DNA of 64,000 bases from Carposina sasakii. Its lineage: Eukaryota > Arthropoda > Insecta > Lepidoptera > Carposinidae. This document shows, in pieces, positions 43,001-50,629 of this stretch; within the stretch, counting starts at the first letter, position 1; each line of letters opens with the position of its first letter. Under the pieces are notes generated by a model. The model was not told where the DNA came from. It saw only the letters and a list, made by a program, of their open reading frames with translations, and did no database searches. Position numbers and translations under genes: made by a program. The DNA is taken from contig CP053148.1 of the NCBI GenBank assembly GCA_014607495.2, positions 8,680,001-8,744,000 of the forward strand, in the 5' to 3' direction.

Positions 43001-44035
43001 AAACTATGTACCTAATAATAAAGAAACTGAAAAGATGAAAACAAGCAAAAAAAATCATTTTATTACAAGCAATGTTTCGTTTGATGTGCAAAGTGCAAAT
43101 TTACCTATTAAACTAACATTTTGACATGGTATCTTTGAAAAATTGTTTGTTAACCGATTCATGGTTGATTTATGTAAAAAAAATGCTAATATAACTAATG
43201 TAGCTTTGGACCTCAATATCTTGAAAACCCATGGTTTCCCAGGGGTGCTTCCATAGAAAAAAAAAATGATCGTGATGTTACAAAGATTACGAGGTATTAA
43301 AAGAACAACTTTTTCTTTTTGTGCTATAGCACAAGATTATGAGTATCAGGTAACTTTTAGGGGGTATTAGTCAGAGACCCCTGTCAGATAGAAATAAAGT
43401 ACATGGTCTGCTGTGTTTTTATCACAATGCTTGAAAATCAATAAATCTGCAGTCTCCTATGCATTGTTTAACATTTGGAAAAAAAATTACCAATTACACC
43501 TTATTAATTTATTACACTACATTACCTCAGTCTTGGGAAGAAATAAAGTCTTCCTTACATAAAACTGTGTTTTTATTGTAATTTAAATCTGAATAATAAA
43601 AATTTACATAATTGTTTTATATGTGTAAGTTGCTTACTTGCAATGTGTTCAATCCAAATTTCAACATACCTGCAAAATTAGAGACATTTGGATGTTGGCC
43701 TTGGTCTGCACCTGGTTTCTTCGCCTGTTCCCGGTCCCCGCGGGTGGATGTCGCATGCACAGGAGTCTCGCCTCTTTCGCTCCTTTGTTGTCTGTTGCGT
43801 TTTCTTTCTTCTGTTGAAGTCAGAGTTGCTGTATACGAAATTGGCGGGAACTCAGATATGCAAAATATACCAAGGAGCCATCTGTTATTTGGTCATGGAT
43901 ATTACCTCTTGGTGCATCCTGGGACGAGATCTGCATTACCAAGGCCAATTGCTGGCGCTCGGACATAGGCGCCAAGGGTTGGGGCCGTGGCGCGCCGTCC
44001 TGGCCAGAGCCCCTTGACCGCGACGACGACGGCAT
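24452..44035 (-). CDS. ANKRD11/12: ANKRD11/12-family chromatin regulator (13 exons)
   Basis: Vertebrate ANKRD11 and ANKRD12 are nuclear co-regulators that bind histone deacetylases and p160 coactivators. Exons, in transcript order, are 44035-43906, 43810-43670, 32245-32066, 31783-31585, 30945-30795, 29404-29188, 29094-28949, 28735-28580, 28213-28165, 27949-27789, 27716-27532, 25317-25209 and 24787-24452. Every junction is GT/AG, and the phases join without conflict to give 719 aa. Exon 1 has PMSERQQLALVMQISSQD, the family's N-terminal box. The middle is low-complexity and charged, with a conserved VPPLKIVIP box (exon 6). Exons 10-13 carry the conserved C-terminal domain. Between exons 2 and 3 lies an 11.4-kb intron in which no ankyrin exon was recognised. 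The exon 7/8 junction is the least certain. Confidence 0.85.
25870..26820. repeat. AT-rich interspersed element with repeated TTTGNCAAATGATC words
   Basis: Lies in the intron between ANKRD exons 11 and 12. It contains many degenerate copies of CAAATGATC / GATCATTTG and TTTGNCAAA on both strands, denser toward the two ends (26100-26250, 26640-26815). Boundaries and class are not clear, and no protein is encoded. Confidence 0.35.
26844..27391. mobile_element. PIF/Harbinger-type MITE
   Basis: Inverted ends CCGGCGCCAGACATAGCTTC and GAAGCTATGTCTGGCGCCGG, within TTA on each side (26841-26843 and 27392-27394). The TTA duplication fits PIF/Harbinger. Internal inverted homology (ACATTTGAACACATA; CAATGCTTT / AATGCTTTGA) extends the arms. 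No transposase. Confidence 0.7.
28022..28125 (+). repeat. RTE-clade LINE 3' fragment in ANKRD intron
   Basis: 'GACCCCGCGTGGTGAATTAT', 'GGCCCGATCCTCTCCGTAAG' and 'CCTGTGCCCAGCAGCGGGAC' followed by ATATATGGG form the stock 3' end of a lepidopteran RTE LINE. Confidence 0.65.
29620..29957 (-). repeat. RTE-type LINE 3'-end copy, minus
   Basis: Reverse copy of the 20966 family: ACTAGTGGACGCCCGTGACT at the right, the CGGATAATTTCG-like and 'GGCTACTTTTTATCCCGGGA' blocks, then TAACGGATCGCTGTCTGTAT and ATACATATAATAAAAATG at the left. Confidence 0.7.
29958..30190 (+). repeat. Single unit of the 'CCCACGGGAAGG' repeat family
   Basis: 'CTATACTAATATTATAAAAA', 'CTACTGGACTGATTTCAAAA', 'GAATTTCCCGATTTTCCCAC' then GGGAAGG. 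The same head precedes the tandem array at 40340-41115. Confidence 0.55.
31148..31331. mobile_element. Small TIR MITE
   Basis: CCCCCTTATTACCTATCT at the left pairs with AATTAGGTAATCAGGGGG at the right, and GCAAAAGC with GCTTTGCT further in. 184 bp, non-coding. A related half-copy lies at 13605-13665. Confidence 0.55.
31355..31470. mobile_element. Palindromic (fold-back) MITE, short third copy
   Basis: 'CAGGGTGTAACAGAAAGGGT' and 'ACCCTTTCTGTTACACCTG' ends with TA on both sides. It is 116 bp against ~230-260 for the copies at 4593 and 4919, because the centre is deleted. Confidence 0.7.
31859..31995. mobile_element. Palindromic MITE with GTCACACT / AGTGTCAC ends, copy A
   Basis: 'ACTGTCACACTAAAATATTA' at the left pairs with 'TTTAAGTGTCACACAGTCAG' at the right, and TTCTACCTTTCT with GAAAGGGGAAGA internally. 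Homologous to 32748-32905. Confidence 0.5.
32748..32905. mobile_element. Palindromic MITE, copy B
   Basis: 'TTTTGACAGTCACACTTAAA' pairs with TTTAAGTGTGGTGGTCAGAA. TCTCTCTCAGCAC and GGAGAGAGATAGACC form the inner arm. Same family as 31859-31995. Confidence 0.55.
32911..33118 (+). repeat. RTE-type LINE 3'-end copy
   Basis: 'GTGGAAGCCTGTGACTCTGT', 'TAGCCTATATGTTAAGTGGG', 'CATCGAAATCAGTTCAGCAG' and TTTTATTATACATATAGAT are degenerate members of the 20966 family. Confidence 0.6.
33119..34274. other. ANKRD intron 2 sequence, no exon recognised
   Basis: AT-rich. At 33970-34020 the minus strand has a short open stretch (REMQRRAPAHSK) before GCAAGT, which could be a GC donor. It shows no similarity to ankyrin repeats and is not needed by the splice phases. 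Confidence 0.3.
34275..34302. repeat. 28-bp perfect palindrome
   Basis: TAATTACGTAACTA followed directly by its exact reverse complement, TAGTTACGTAATTA, with no spacer. Function unknown; it could be a dimeric bZIP/homeodomain-type site or a chance product of AT-rich DNA. Confidence 0.8.
34845..35570. mobile_element. hAT-type MITE with perfect 8-bp duplication
   Basis: Ends TAGGCATGGG and CCCATGTCTA are flanked by GTTTTTAC on both sides (34837-34844 and 35571-35578). Internally it repeats GGATAT / ATATCC words, including two direct segments reading 'TTAACAKATCCAACTCCGCG' (34918 and 35010). No transposase frame. Confidence 0.85.
35571..36020. other. ANKRD intron 2 sequence, no gene seen
   Basis: AT-rich spacer leading into a LINE fragment. 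No exon or repeat boundary identified. Confidence 0.3.
36030..36535 (+). pseudogene. LINE reverse transcriptase C-terminal fragment
   Basis: The first ~10 codons read LEYNSVVW. A frame change of the kind caused by a small deletion leads into HSDRIEDIQKKFFRMLCHKL, then LESRRKCYVMTCLYKIVHGR and a C-terminal 'YDELSSGEARLDVFINNLN'. This is the post-RT tail of a jockey/CR1-type LINE. The polymerase core is absent. It lies antisense to ANKRD in its long intron. Confidence 0.75.
36590..36870 (-). repeat. 'GGGATAAACTAAA' LINE/SINE family, minus copy
   Basis: Reads in reverse: TTTAGTTTATACCGAAGGAA, AGGCAAGGGGAACTAAGCCC, 'GGAAACGTCGGGAAAATCCT' and 'CATGAAGAGATCGTAATCCG'. It directly follows the LINE fragment at 36030-36535, supporting the idea that this tail belongs to that LINE or to a SINE using it. 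Confidence 0.65.
36871..38570. other. ANKRD intron 2 sequence, no exon recognised
   Basis: The phrases AAGTGGCGCCTCAATCCTGA (37010) and AAGTGGCTCCTCAATCCTTA (37165) are a degenerate direct repeat. 38169-38405 holds an open minus-strand frame (see rejected items). No ankyrin motif is visible. Confidence 0.3.
38571..39248. repeat. Degenerate inverted-repeat region
   Basis: CACCCGTACGATGAATTTGGTG followed by AGAGCGAGAT at 38785-38818 is repeated inverted as ATCTCGCTCTCACCAAAGTC near 39058-39085. This suggests the two ends of a decayed TIR element. Class unknown. Confidence 0.35.
39249..39946. mobile_element. PIF/Harbinger-type MITE hosting another MITE
   Basis: Ends GGGTCAGTTCACACC and GGTGTCAACTGACCC are flanked by TAA on both sides (39246-39248, 39947-39949). 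The inverted homology continues inward with AGACGCGAC / GTCGCGTCT. The element is GC-rich compared with its surroundings and holds a hAT MITE at 39443-39635. Confidence 0.8.
39443..39635. mobile_element. hAT-type MITE 'CAGYGTTGCCAGAT', copy 1 (nested)
   Basis: Ends CAGCGTTGCCAGATG and ATCTGGCAACACTG with a perfect 8-bp duplication, CCGCAGTC (39435-39442, 39636-39643). Internal ACGATAATT words repeat on both strands. A longer sibling lies at 49488-49776. Confidence 0.9.
39981..40038. repeat. (AT)n microsatellite
   Basis: Uninterrupted run of about 29 AT dinucleotides in the ANKRD long intron. Confidence 0.98.
40340..41115 (+). repeat. Tandem array of ~128-bp units with TTCCCGAAATTCCCACGGGA core
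   Basis: A head like that at 29958 is followed by about six units. The core CCCACGGGAAGG recurs near 40482, 40611, 40738, 40868, 40995 and 41103. Each unit continues ACAAACGGGAATTC, TTTTTACGAAAACCG and GAAGCTGAAATCGGGCATA with gradual divergence. It runs straight into the reverse RTE tail at 41116. Confidence 0.85.
41116..41312 (-). repeat. RTE-type LINE 3'-end copy, minus
   Basis: 'CTGTCTGTGCGTTTGTGCAC', 'GGCTACTTTTTATCCCGGGA' and 'CGCGGACGGAGTCGCGGGCG' then TCCACTAG: a well-preserved reverse copy. Confidence 0.8.
41313..42310. other. ANKRD intron 2 sequence, no gene seen
   Basis: AT-rich unique-looking sequence with no supported exon on either strand. Confidence 0.3.
42311..42383. repeat. 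33-nt-arm perfect hairpin
   Basis: The left arm (42311-42344, beginning TATCACTTAAATAAAGAAAA) and right arm (42351-42383, ending CTTTATTAAGTGATA) are reverse complements apart from one missing base, around a 6-nt loop, ATGGCA. A LINE fragment begins directly after it. Confidence 0.9.
42384..42590 (+). pseudogene. RTE-clade LINE C-terminal fragment
   Basis: Translates NIRWEDELKLTAGTLWRRVA then QDRQQWKLLEEAYATRHY, the C-terminal signature of RTE-type LINE proteins. It ends in a short (TATG)n tract, which is common at RTE 3' ends. Confidence 0.75.
42591..43610. other. ANKRD intron 2 sequence with CAGGGTG-family fragment
   Basis: 43090-43290 is a degraded piece of the ~375-bp family (AGCTTTGGACCTCAATATCT … AAAAAATGATCGTGATG). 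The rest is AT-rich without an exon. Confidence 0.35.
43670..44035 (-). CDS. ANKRD11/12: ANKRD11/12 exons 1-2 with a degenerate ankyrin-like repeat
   Basis: Exon 1 (44035-43906) starts at an ATG followed by MPSSSRSRGSG and the PMSERQQLALVMQ box. A 95-bp intron leads to exon 2 (43810-43670), which reads RSERGETPVHATSTRGDREQ, then AKKPGADQGQHPNVSNFAG. Relatives have ERGETPLHxAAxxGDxxxVxxLLxxGAxxNVxDFAG here. The frame and start/end words are kept, but hydrophobic core residues of the ankyrin helix are replaced (LH to VH, and the V..LL pair to A..PG). Phase at both ends fits the neighbouring exons. Confidence 0.7.
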
Positions 44036-44654
44036 CTTCAGGCATAACCACTCACCTACACGTAATTAAACACCATTTTTTTTACAATATAAACGGCACA
44101 AACAAGAGAAAAATCTAAAAATCCTTTAACGCGCCAACAGCTTCGAACAAGATGTGAATCGAATAATACCTCTAAATTGATGCCAGAGCGAACTTCGAGA
44201 AATTAAAATAAACCAGAGTTTTTACTGTAACTGTTTTTAAAATAAACAAACGGCATATTGAGGTAAAACATTGTTAAATACAGAAAATTATTATCGAGTT
44301 GTGATCATGAACATACATCGCACTTGATCGCACAACGATGAATGAATGAATGAATGATTCACGAATAATGACAGCTAATGATTGATTTTCAAACGAATGA
44401 GCGGAGTGAGAGTGAAGATTTTGAGTTACTTCTGTATACTTAGTCTGACATTTTTTTTATTTGGTTGGGATTGGTCTTGACCATAGAAGATACCAAATCC
44501 CTGGTCTTGACTATGGATTCCACAGAGATCTATAGAGTGGCCGTGTGGGCGTGGGCGGTGTAATTGAACTATGAACAAAATAGGCAAACATCGCGAAAAC
44601 GCAATCAGTCGGGACTTGATTGCCTAACGCGTCACACGGGAGTGTTTTTTTATA
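44036..44654. promoter_or_regulatory. Candidate bidirectional promoter, ANKRD11/12 and THAP gene
   Basis: The only 620 bp between two divergent start codons must hold both transcription starts or 5' UTR exons. It includes a GAATGAATGAAT simple repeat (about 44340-44365) and a short TE phrase at 44480-44510. A GTAGGTGAGTGG junction upstream of the ANKRD ATG could be a spliced 5' UTR boundary. No TATA box is evident. Confidence 0.4.
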
Positions 44655-44725
44655 ATGCCTGCTTGTTCAGTGGTTGTGTGCAAGAATCGAAGTGACCATA
44701 AACTTGAAGGGGTCACTTTTTATAG
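44655..44725 (+). CDS. THAP-domain protein, first exon
   Basis: The exon reads MPACSVVVCKNRSDHK then LEGVTFYR and ends at AG|GTAAGT. This is the start of a THAP (C2CH) DNA-binding zinc finger: initiator Met, C-x4-C zinc ligands (C4, C9), the NR pair and the VxFYR strand that leads to an FP motif in the next exon. THAP proteins are sequence-specific transcription factors, some of them derived from P-type transposases. The continuing exons (with the remaining Cys/His ligands) were not found by eye in the following DNA, so the gene may be larger than the window region, interrupted or decayed. Confidence 0.6.
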
Positions 44726-44982
44726 GTAAGTACAATAACAATTTTGTTTTCTAGCATTTATACCCAAATTTCATTTTATTTCGTTAAAATAATTTTCACT
44801 GAGTGACATATGTAACCTAACGATTGAACCTAATACATTGCTCGCTAAGTGTAGCGTGCCTGGTGTTGAAATCAGTTTGACCGAGTGATGATAATTGCGC
44901 ATATTGAATCGGCCGCTCCCGCGCACGGCCGCTGCTAAGCGCTTTGACATAGAGTTGTACCTGTCATTTCTTGTTGTCGATA

Positions 44983-45799
44983 TGTCGTGGCCATATCGTA
45001 GAATTGATCATTTCATGAAATGGTCGAGCATTTCATGAAATGGTCGCATTTCATGAAAAGTTCAACTGTCTATTGGCCACATCATGATATGGTTTGGGCA
45101 GATCGATGATTAAAAATCGTTTCTCGATATGGGCAACTAAACGCCCGATCATTTCATGAAGTGGTCAAGATTATTGATCATATCGTAAAATAGTTACATG
45201 AATCACCGGTAGAGGCGCTGCGCGCGTTTTATTTATGTGTGAAGATGGCGGATTTTTCTTTTTAGGTTATAAAACAAATTAAAGAGAGTAGGGTGACTAT
45301 GCAGAAGAAGTTCACGGATAGTGTGTTATATTGTATAATGTATATTAGACTTAATGGTGGTTTATAATAATATTGTTAAACAATAACCTTAGATTACGAT
45401 AGGTTAGGTTAGGTTAGACTATGACAAATGACGCACGAGCCGAGCGAGCGGAGAGAGCGTGCCCAGGCAGCGTCCGGCGATGTGCCAGATGCGAATCGCT
45501 TTTGTAAAGTCTTTTATGTTTTTAAATATTATATTGTGAAAATATCACATAAATAATAGCAAAAAAAATCATACCATCATACCTTATGGTATACTTATAT
45601 ATGGTGTAAGCTCTTACCACATTCGGATTTTATGGACACCCTGTTAATACGATTTGGCCAAACGTGGATGACAAAATCGTGAAATGTAGACGATTTAACG
45701 ATCTGGTCAAATTGAATTGGCCACTTCATGAAATGCGACCACTTCATGAAATGCTCGACCATTTCATGAAATGATCAATTTAACAATATGGCCACGACA
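44983..45799. mobile_element. 817-bp long-TIR transposon with arrayed ATTTCATGAAAT sites
   Basis: Starts TGTCGTGGCCATAT and ends ATATGGCCACGACA, with GATA on both sides (44979-44982, 45800-45803). The inverted arms extend ~100 bp and contain repeated ATTTCATGAAAT-type words: three at the left (45008-45060) and three at the right (45722-45772), plus a single one near 45150. The interior has no complete protein. Superfamily not assigned. Confidence 0.75.
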
Positions 45800-45803
45800 G
45801 ATA

Positions 45804-47619
45804 CATCACGTTGCCGCGAATAGTCCCTACGAGTAATAACTAATGTTAAGTAGATAATTTAATTCATAGAGTTTAAAAAATATTATGTTTATGTAAAACA
45901 ATGGTGAATTACTTATTATTATTAGTGTAACAAAGTACCTAAATTAATGTAGATGTGTGCAAAGTCAACTTTCTTTATTTTTGTGTTTCTTATTAATAAA
46001 TATTTTTTTTAAATTATAATATAAAAAAATATTATTTAACTGTAAAATAGTTACTATAAAGTAGTTACATACCTACTTTGTGTTATCGAGTCTTAAATAT
46101 TTCAGAATATTTTGTTAAATGTAGATAATAAATGACTACCAATAAGCATATTATTATAGTTTTTTATTTCCATCGAACATTTACATACCGTACTAATTTA
46201 TTAAAGACTCCGCTACGAATTTACTTTATTCTTTATCCCTTCAAGAAAAATAACCTTTTATTTGTGACCTCATACTTTTGTGACTGTGATGCAACTTAAA
46301 ATCTAAGCTCAATCGGACAACGAGAAGTAGAAAAAGTAGGTTGAATTTTAAGATGAAGCTAAGTAAAAACATGTTTAAAATTGTATTGTGACCAGCTACT
46401 AAAGCCTAAATTGTTCGCGATGTGCAACAACGCAAGTGCTCGATAACAAATTTATCGACAGTCAATCACTAGCGTACGTGTGAAATTTGTTGAATGTATT
46501 TGCTATACTGAGGCGCGTACTTACACAGTAGATAGCAATGTGTGCGCGCCAATGAGAGTACCGCCTTAAATGTGTGAGTGTCAGAGATTTATCAATGTTG
46601 GGTGTAATTTGTGTTATTATTTAGATGTCAATGTAAGTGTGGCTTATAGCCGCTTACATCAGAACTCAAACTAAGTGCGCTTAGCGGCCCATCTCCTGTG
46701 TTTCTGTTATCTATGATGGATTCTCTTTCTACGGGTTGGTACTCAGATGAAGGGTTGGTACTTCTCCAAAGATTTTATAATACTAAATGGAATGTACACT
46801 GACTGTGACCTCAACTGTGACCCTGAAATTTCATGACACACGGCCGCGGCCCGCGGAGATAGAACTCAACGGTGAAATTCGGAAATTCGGTCGTTAGACT
46901 AATTTTACTCGTTTTGGAAGATTTTCCCGATTCATAATTTTATATGGGGCACAGGGCGCAGACAAGGCTATTTACGGCACTGGCCGCCACCGCGAATTTG
47001 ATTCGAATAAAAATTAAATAGTATTGTGTATATTTCGTTATAATACAACGGGTATTAATTATGGAGAAAATAAATGACTGCTTGCTGAATGTCAGTACTT
47101 TAAATACGAAAAAAGCGGTCTGAAAGGTCAGCTAGTGATAGGGGTCAGGTTAGGTTTTTATTGTAAAAAGTATGCTTGTTTACTGAGTAAAGCAAACATT
47201 CAAATCTATGCTTAAAACCTCACGCTACAGTGGCGCCAATTATCAAAAAGTGCAAAAACGGTAGCCTCTGCTAAAGATAAAGGCTGTATGGACACAGTTT
47301 CCATTACCTTTCCTTAGGATAAAAATATGTCACTGTCAGTCATAAAAAATTGAAATGTCATATCCATAGTCAAAGTTCGCAGCAAAGAGCTAAGTAACCT
47401 TTGACTATGAATCTATACTCTTTCTACGTAAGTAACGATGATTCGCAGGCTTGCTTGGCTCAGATGAATGATAGATAAACATTGCTTGCTGCCGTCACAG
47501 ACTAAGTAGAGATGCTAACGCATCAGACGGACGTCTTCGCAGATGAATGATGACGTCTTCTATACATTTGGTTTAAACCTTATAGAGCAAAATATCTCAT
47601 AATGAGCTCATATGCGAAG
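45804..47619. other. Intergenic, no gene seen
   Basis: No further THAP exon or other domain was recognised. 47363-47413 has an 11-nt inverted pair (CATAGTCAAAG / CTTTGACTATG). 47290-47320 has a weak TE phrase (TTACCTTTCCTTAGGATAAA). Confidence 0.3.
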
Positions 47620-47850
47620 ATGATTGTTTAGTTTATCCCGAAGGAAAGGCAAGGGGAACTAAGCCCACACAGCCATTGTCTTTAGTAAATGATTTCTGAA
47701 TTTATGATGGATGATAATGGTGATCATGAATGGAAACGTCGGGAAAATCCTCAAGAACAAGTGTAAAGTTTGTCAAAATGAAAAATAATTGCAGAAACAA
47801 CTTACATGGGCCCATGAAGAGATCGTATTCCGGCTAAAGTTTATATGCTA
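47620..47850 (-). repeat. 'GGGATAAACTAAA' family, minus copy
   Basis: TTTAGTTTATCCCGAAGGAA, AGGCAAGGGGAACTAAGCCC, 'GGAAACGTCGGGAAAATCCT' and 'CATGAAGAGATCGTATTCCG', the reverse of the 49936 copy. Confidence 0.7.
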
Positions 47851-48262
47851 ATATACCTCAGATGAATCAAAATACCCACTGGCACATTAATTTTTTATGC
47901 GTGACAAATTGTAGGTAAAAGAATCATAGACTCAACAGCTTTTAATAAAAAAAAAAAAATTTACTATTTAATTAAATTCATATTAAAGAAATCAATTTTA
48001 TTTACATACATGTATAATAAATATTACTCTATTATTTTATATACTACAACTTCATTATCTAGTCAAAACAGTAAGTAGAAAATGTCAGTTACAATCACTT
48101 GTAAATTTTCTGATAATATCCAGAAAATTCTTATTTTCAAAAACTCTTTGAAGTTAATGTGATCAGAGTGGAGATTACTATATAGTAATATAGTATATAT
48201 ATAAAGTATAGTATGTATACATTGTCTTGGTGAAATCTGATCATGCAATTGAATTCTACTTT

Positions 48263-48776
48263 TCATTCATTTAACTTGAGGAGAAATTGATATTGTGATG
48301 AGAGTGCATCGAAAAGCATGATCAGTTTCCACTTCCAGCAGATTATATGATCAGCCCCCGTATCTGCTATCTTTTTTGATAGTTCATTGTGATTATCACT
48401 GAAACTTAACTGGAAGTATATGTAATGGAAACATAATGCCTTCTCTGAAGAAAATTTCGACAACACATAGGTACATGTCATTTCTAGTTCAAAAAGTTTC
48501 AATGAGTGATCATCACCACTATGATCTTCCTAAAAATATAGCTGATACGGTGGCAGAGTAGACTAACCCCTTCATTGTTACTGAAGTTATATTATACACC
48601 CTCACTCGACTCAAATCAAATTTCTATAGGGCGGCCCCTACAGAAAACTTCTTTAACTCGGAAGTTAAAATATCAAGGACAAATAACCTCTTTCTTTCAG
48701 CAAATCTTTCAATGTCTTTTCGTAAAATAAATACACAACTAACATTAAACTTGAAACGTCCTGTCGTAATTAAACA
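48263..48776 (-). CDS. 3' end of an unrecognised gene (two exons)
   Basis: Proposed exons are 48776-48642 (135 nt, phase 0) and 48529-48263 (267 nt, stop at 48265-48263). The first reads ITTGRFKFNVSCVFILRKDI then ERFAERKRLFVLDILTSELK. The second reads EDHSGDDHSLKLFELEMTC, TYVLSKFSSEKALCFHYIY and ADTGADHIICWKWKLIML. Junctions are ACGTTTCTAG| at the first acceptor, TTTTCT|GTAGGG at the donor and CTATATTTTTAG| at the second acceptor. A minus-strand AATAAA lies near 48000. The amphipathic, cysteine-bearing sequence with matching phases looks like a real protein, but I do not recognise the family. No ATG-bearing upstream exon was found before the transposons at 49.4 kb. Confidence 0.4.
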
Positions 48777-49487
48777 CTAGAAACGTCCCTATATTAATAA
48801 AAGTATAAAAAAATAGCGAAAATAAAACACAAACACTATAAATAACGAAACACGAAAATAAAGTATGTAGGAAGTGGGTTAATGAATGTTAATGAAATGC
48901 AGTTGCAATGATATAGGTTCTCTATATTTTATAACAATTCGATATAAATCACGATTAATTCACTACTTGTAATAATTAATTTATAATTACTTGCTACGAA
49001 TAATTGATAATAGCTTACTCGTAACATATAAGCAGGCCAACTATAAATCATACTAAGACTTAATTAAAGTTGATAATAATAATTAATCCGTTTTCACAAA
49101 TTAATTATCCAAAGTGTCTAGGATAAGCCAGTAACAGAATACAACATGTGCACCGTGCCACGCCAGAGCCGAGCTTTGGAGCCGAGACTGTCTGATCATT
49201 TTTTTTGTATGATACACTGATGATAGCCTGAAGGGCTTTGTCATCTTCATCGGGCTACCTGTCTGATCAGCGGTCGCTCCATCTATTTTATACTGCGCGC
49301 AAAACAAGTTGTGTATTGGGGAGAGTGGGGAGTCGAGCAGTGACGTGATCGGAGCACGTGTTGTTTACAGAGTTTCTTTTAGGTGCGTACGACAACGCAG
49401 GTGCCGTCAAGTCATCATTTACAGCCCTGAGAAGTCCACTGTTGGACATAGGCCTTCCCCAAGTACATAACCACAAAATGCCCTTAA
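48777..49487. other. AT-rich spacer and RTE scrap
   Basis: 49418-49465 matches the end of the RTE C-terminus (GTCCACTGTTGGACATAGGC), also seen at 11510. 49200-49262 contains GCCTGAAGGGCTTTGTCATC, probably repeat-derived. No supported exon. Confidence 0.35.
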
Positions 49488-49776
49488 CAGTGTTGCCAGA
49501 TCGTACATTGCGAAATTATGTCACATTTGTTGCAAAATTATCGTGTTTTTATCGCATGATAGAATATATGCATAAGGTATGCAATCCTACCTCCCCCCCG
49601 CTCATAAGTTTAAGAAGTTGGAATTGAAAAAGAATAAAAGAGACAGAATATAATATATGAAACGGACAATGTAGAATTTGAACGAATTATCGTGCGATAC
49701 CTAATTTTAATTTTTATGGAATGGCACTCAAAATTATCGTGGATCTACGATAATTATCGTACATCTGGCAATGCTG
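49488..49776. mobile_element. hAT-type MITE 'CAGYGTTGCCAGAT', copy 2
   Basis: Ends CAGTGTTGCCAGATCG and ATCTGGCAATGCTG, with a perfect 8-bp duplication, GCCCTTAA (49480-49487, 49777-49784). It is about 100 bp longer than the copy at 39443-39635. Confidence 0.9.
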
Positions 49777-49799
49777 GCCCTTAATATTCATCATCATCA

Positions 49800-49935
49800 A
49801 TATCATCCATCATAATTTTATTATATTTATTATTTTATTATATATTCAGAAATAATTTACTAAAGATAATGGCTGTATGGGCTTAGTTCCCCTTGCCTTT
49901 CCTTCGGGATAAACTAAAAAAAAAAAAAAAACTAC
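49800..49935 (+). repeat. 'GGGATAAACTAAA' family, 3'-end only
   Basis: CAATATCATCCATCATAATT leads to GGCTGTATGGGCTTAGTTCC, 'CCTTGCCTTTCCTTCGGGAT' and an A tract. Confidence 0.65.
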
Positions 49936-50338
49936 AAACCGGATTCGGCGGGAAAAGCTGGAAGGGTGCAGGTGTAATTTTCTTGTGAAAATCAAAAATT
50001 GTTTGTAAATGGCTTGCATGTGTCCGTAAAGTGATGTTTTCTAGTAGATTAGTTATATTAAGATTACTTGTGATGTGAATCTAGTGCGTGTGCATGGTTT
50101 TATACGCAGGTAAGCCGAGTAAAACTTTAGCCGGATTACGATCTCTTCATGGGCGCATGTAAGTTGTTTCTGCAATATTTTTTCATTTTGACTCTTGTTT
50201 GTGAGGATTTTCCCGACGTTTCCATTCATCATCATCATTATCATCCATCACAAATTCAGAAATCATTTACTAAAGACAATGGCTGTATGGGATTGGTTCC
50301 CCTTGCCTTTCCTCCGGGATAAACTAAACAAACAAAAA
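49936..50338 (+). repeat. 'GGATTCGGCGGG…GGGATAAACTAAA' family, longest copy
   Basis: Starts CGGATTCGGCGGGAAAAGCT, passes 'GTGTCCGTAAAGTGATGTTT', 'GTGCATGGTTTTATACGCAG' and CGATCTCTTCATGGGC, and ends 'CCTTTCCTCCGGGATAAACT'. This and 56365-56775 bound the family at both ends (~400 bp). It is the site next to which the LTR element inserted. Confidence 0.7.
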
Positions 50339-50629
50339 ATATATATAAGATATATTATTGAGGATTTTCAAAATAAACCAAATTGTTTCTCTGAAAATAC
50401 AAAGTTTTGTTTTATTTATTACGCCTACATATTACAACAATTATCGTTTAACCACTCTATTTACACTTTTATCTTACCTGAAAATACAAAGAAACGACAT
50501 TTAAAGTTCACTAATATCGCTTCCTCAAGTATATCCTTCACTTTATCTATCTATAAGTTTTAATAATAATGAAATAACTAAGTAATCTCAACATCAATCC
50601 GCCATTGCATAAAACGTCGCTCCCTGTCA

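Noticed and set aside
43612..44017. Plus-strand frames of 109-118 codons
   Set aside because: Antisense to ANKRD exons 1-2; no homology and no splice logic.
45395..45420. GGTTAGGTTAGGTTAG, resembling the insect telomere repeat
   Set aside because: Only about three units, inside a transposon; too short to call an interstitial telomere tract.
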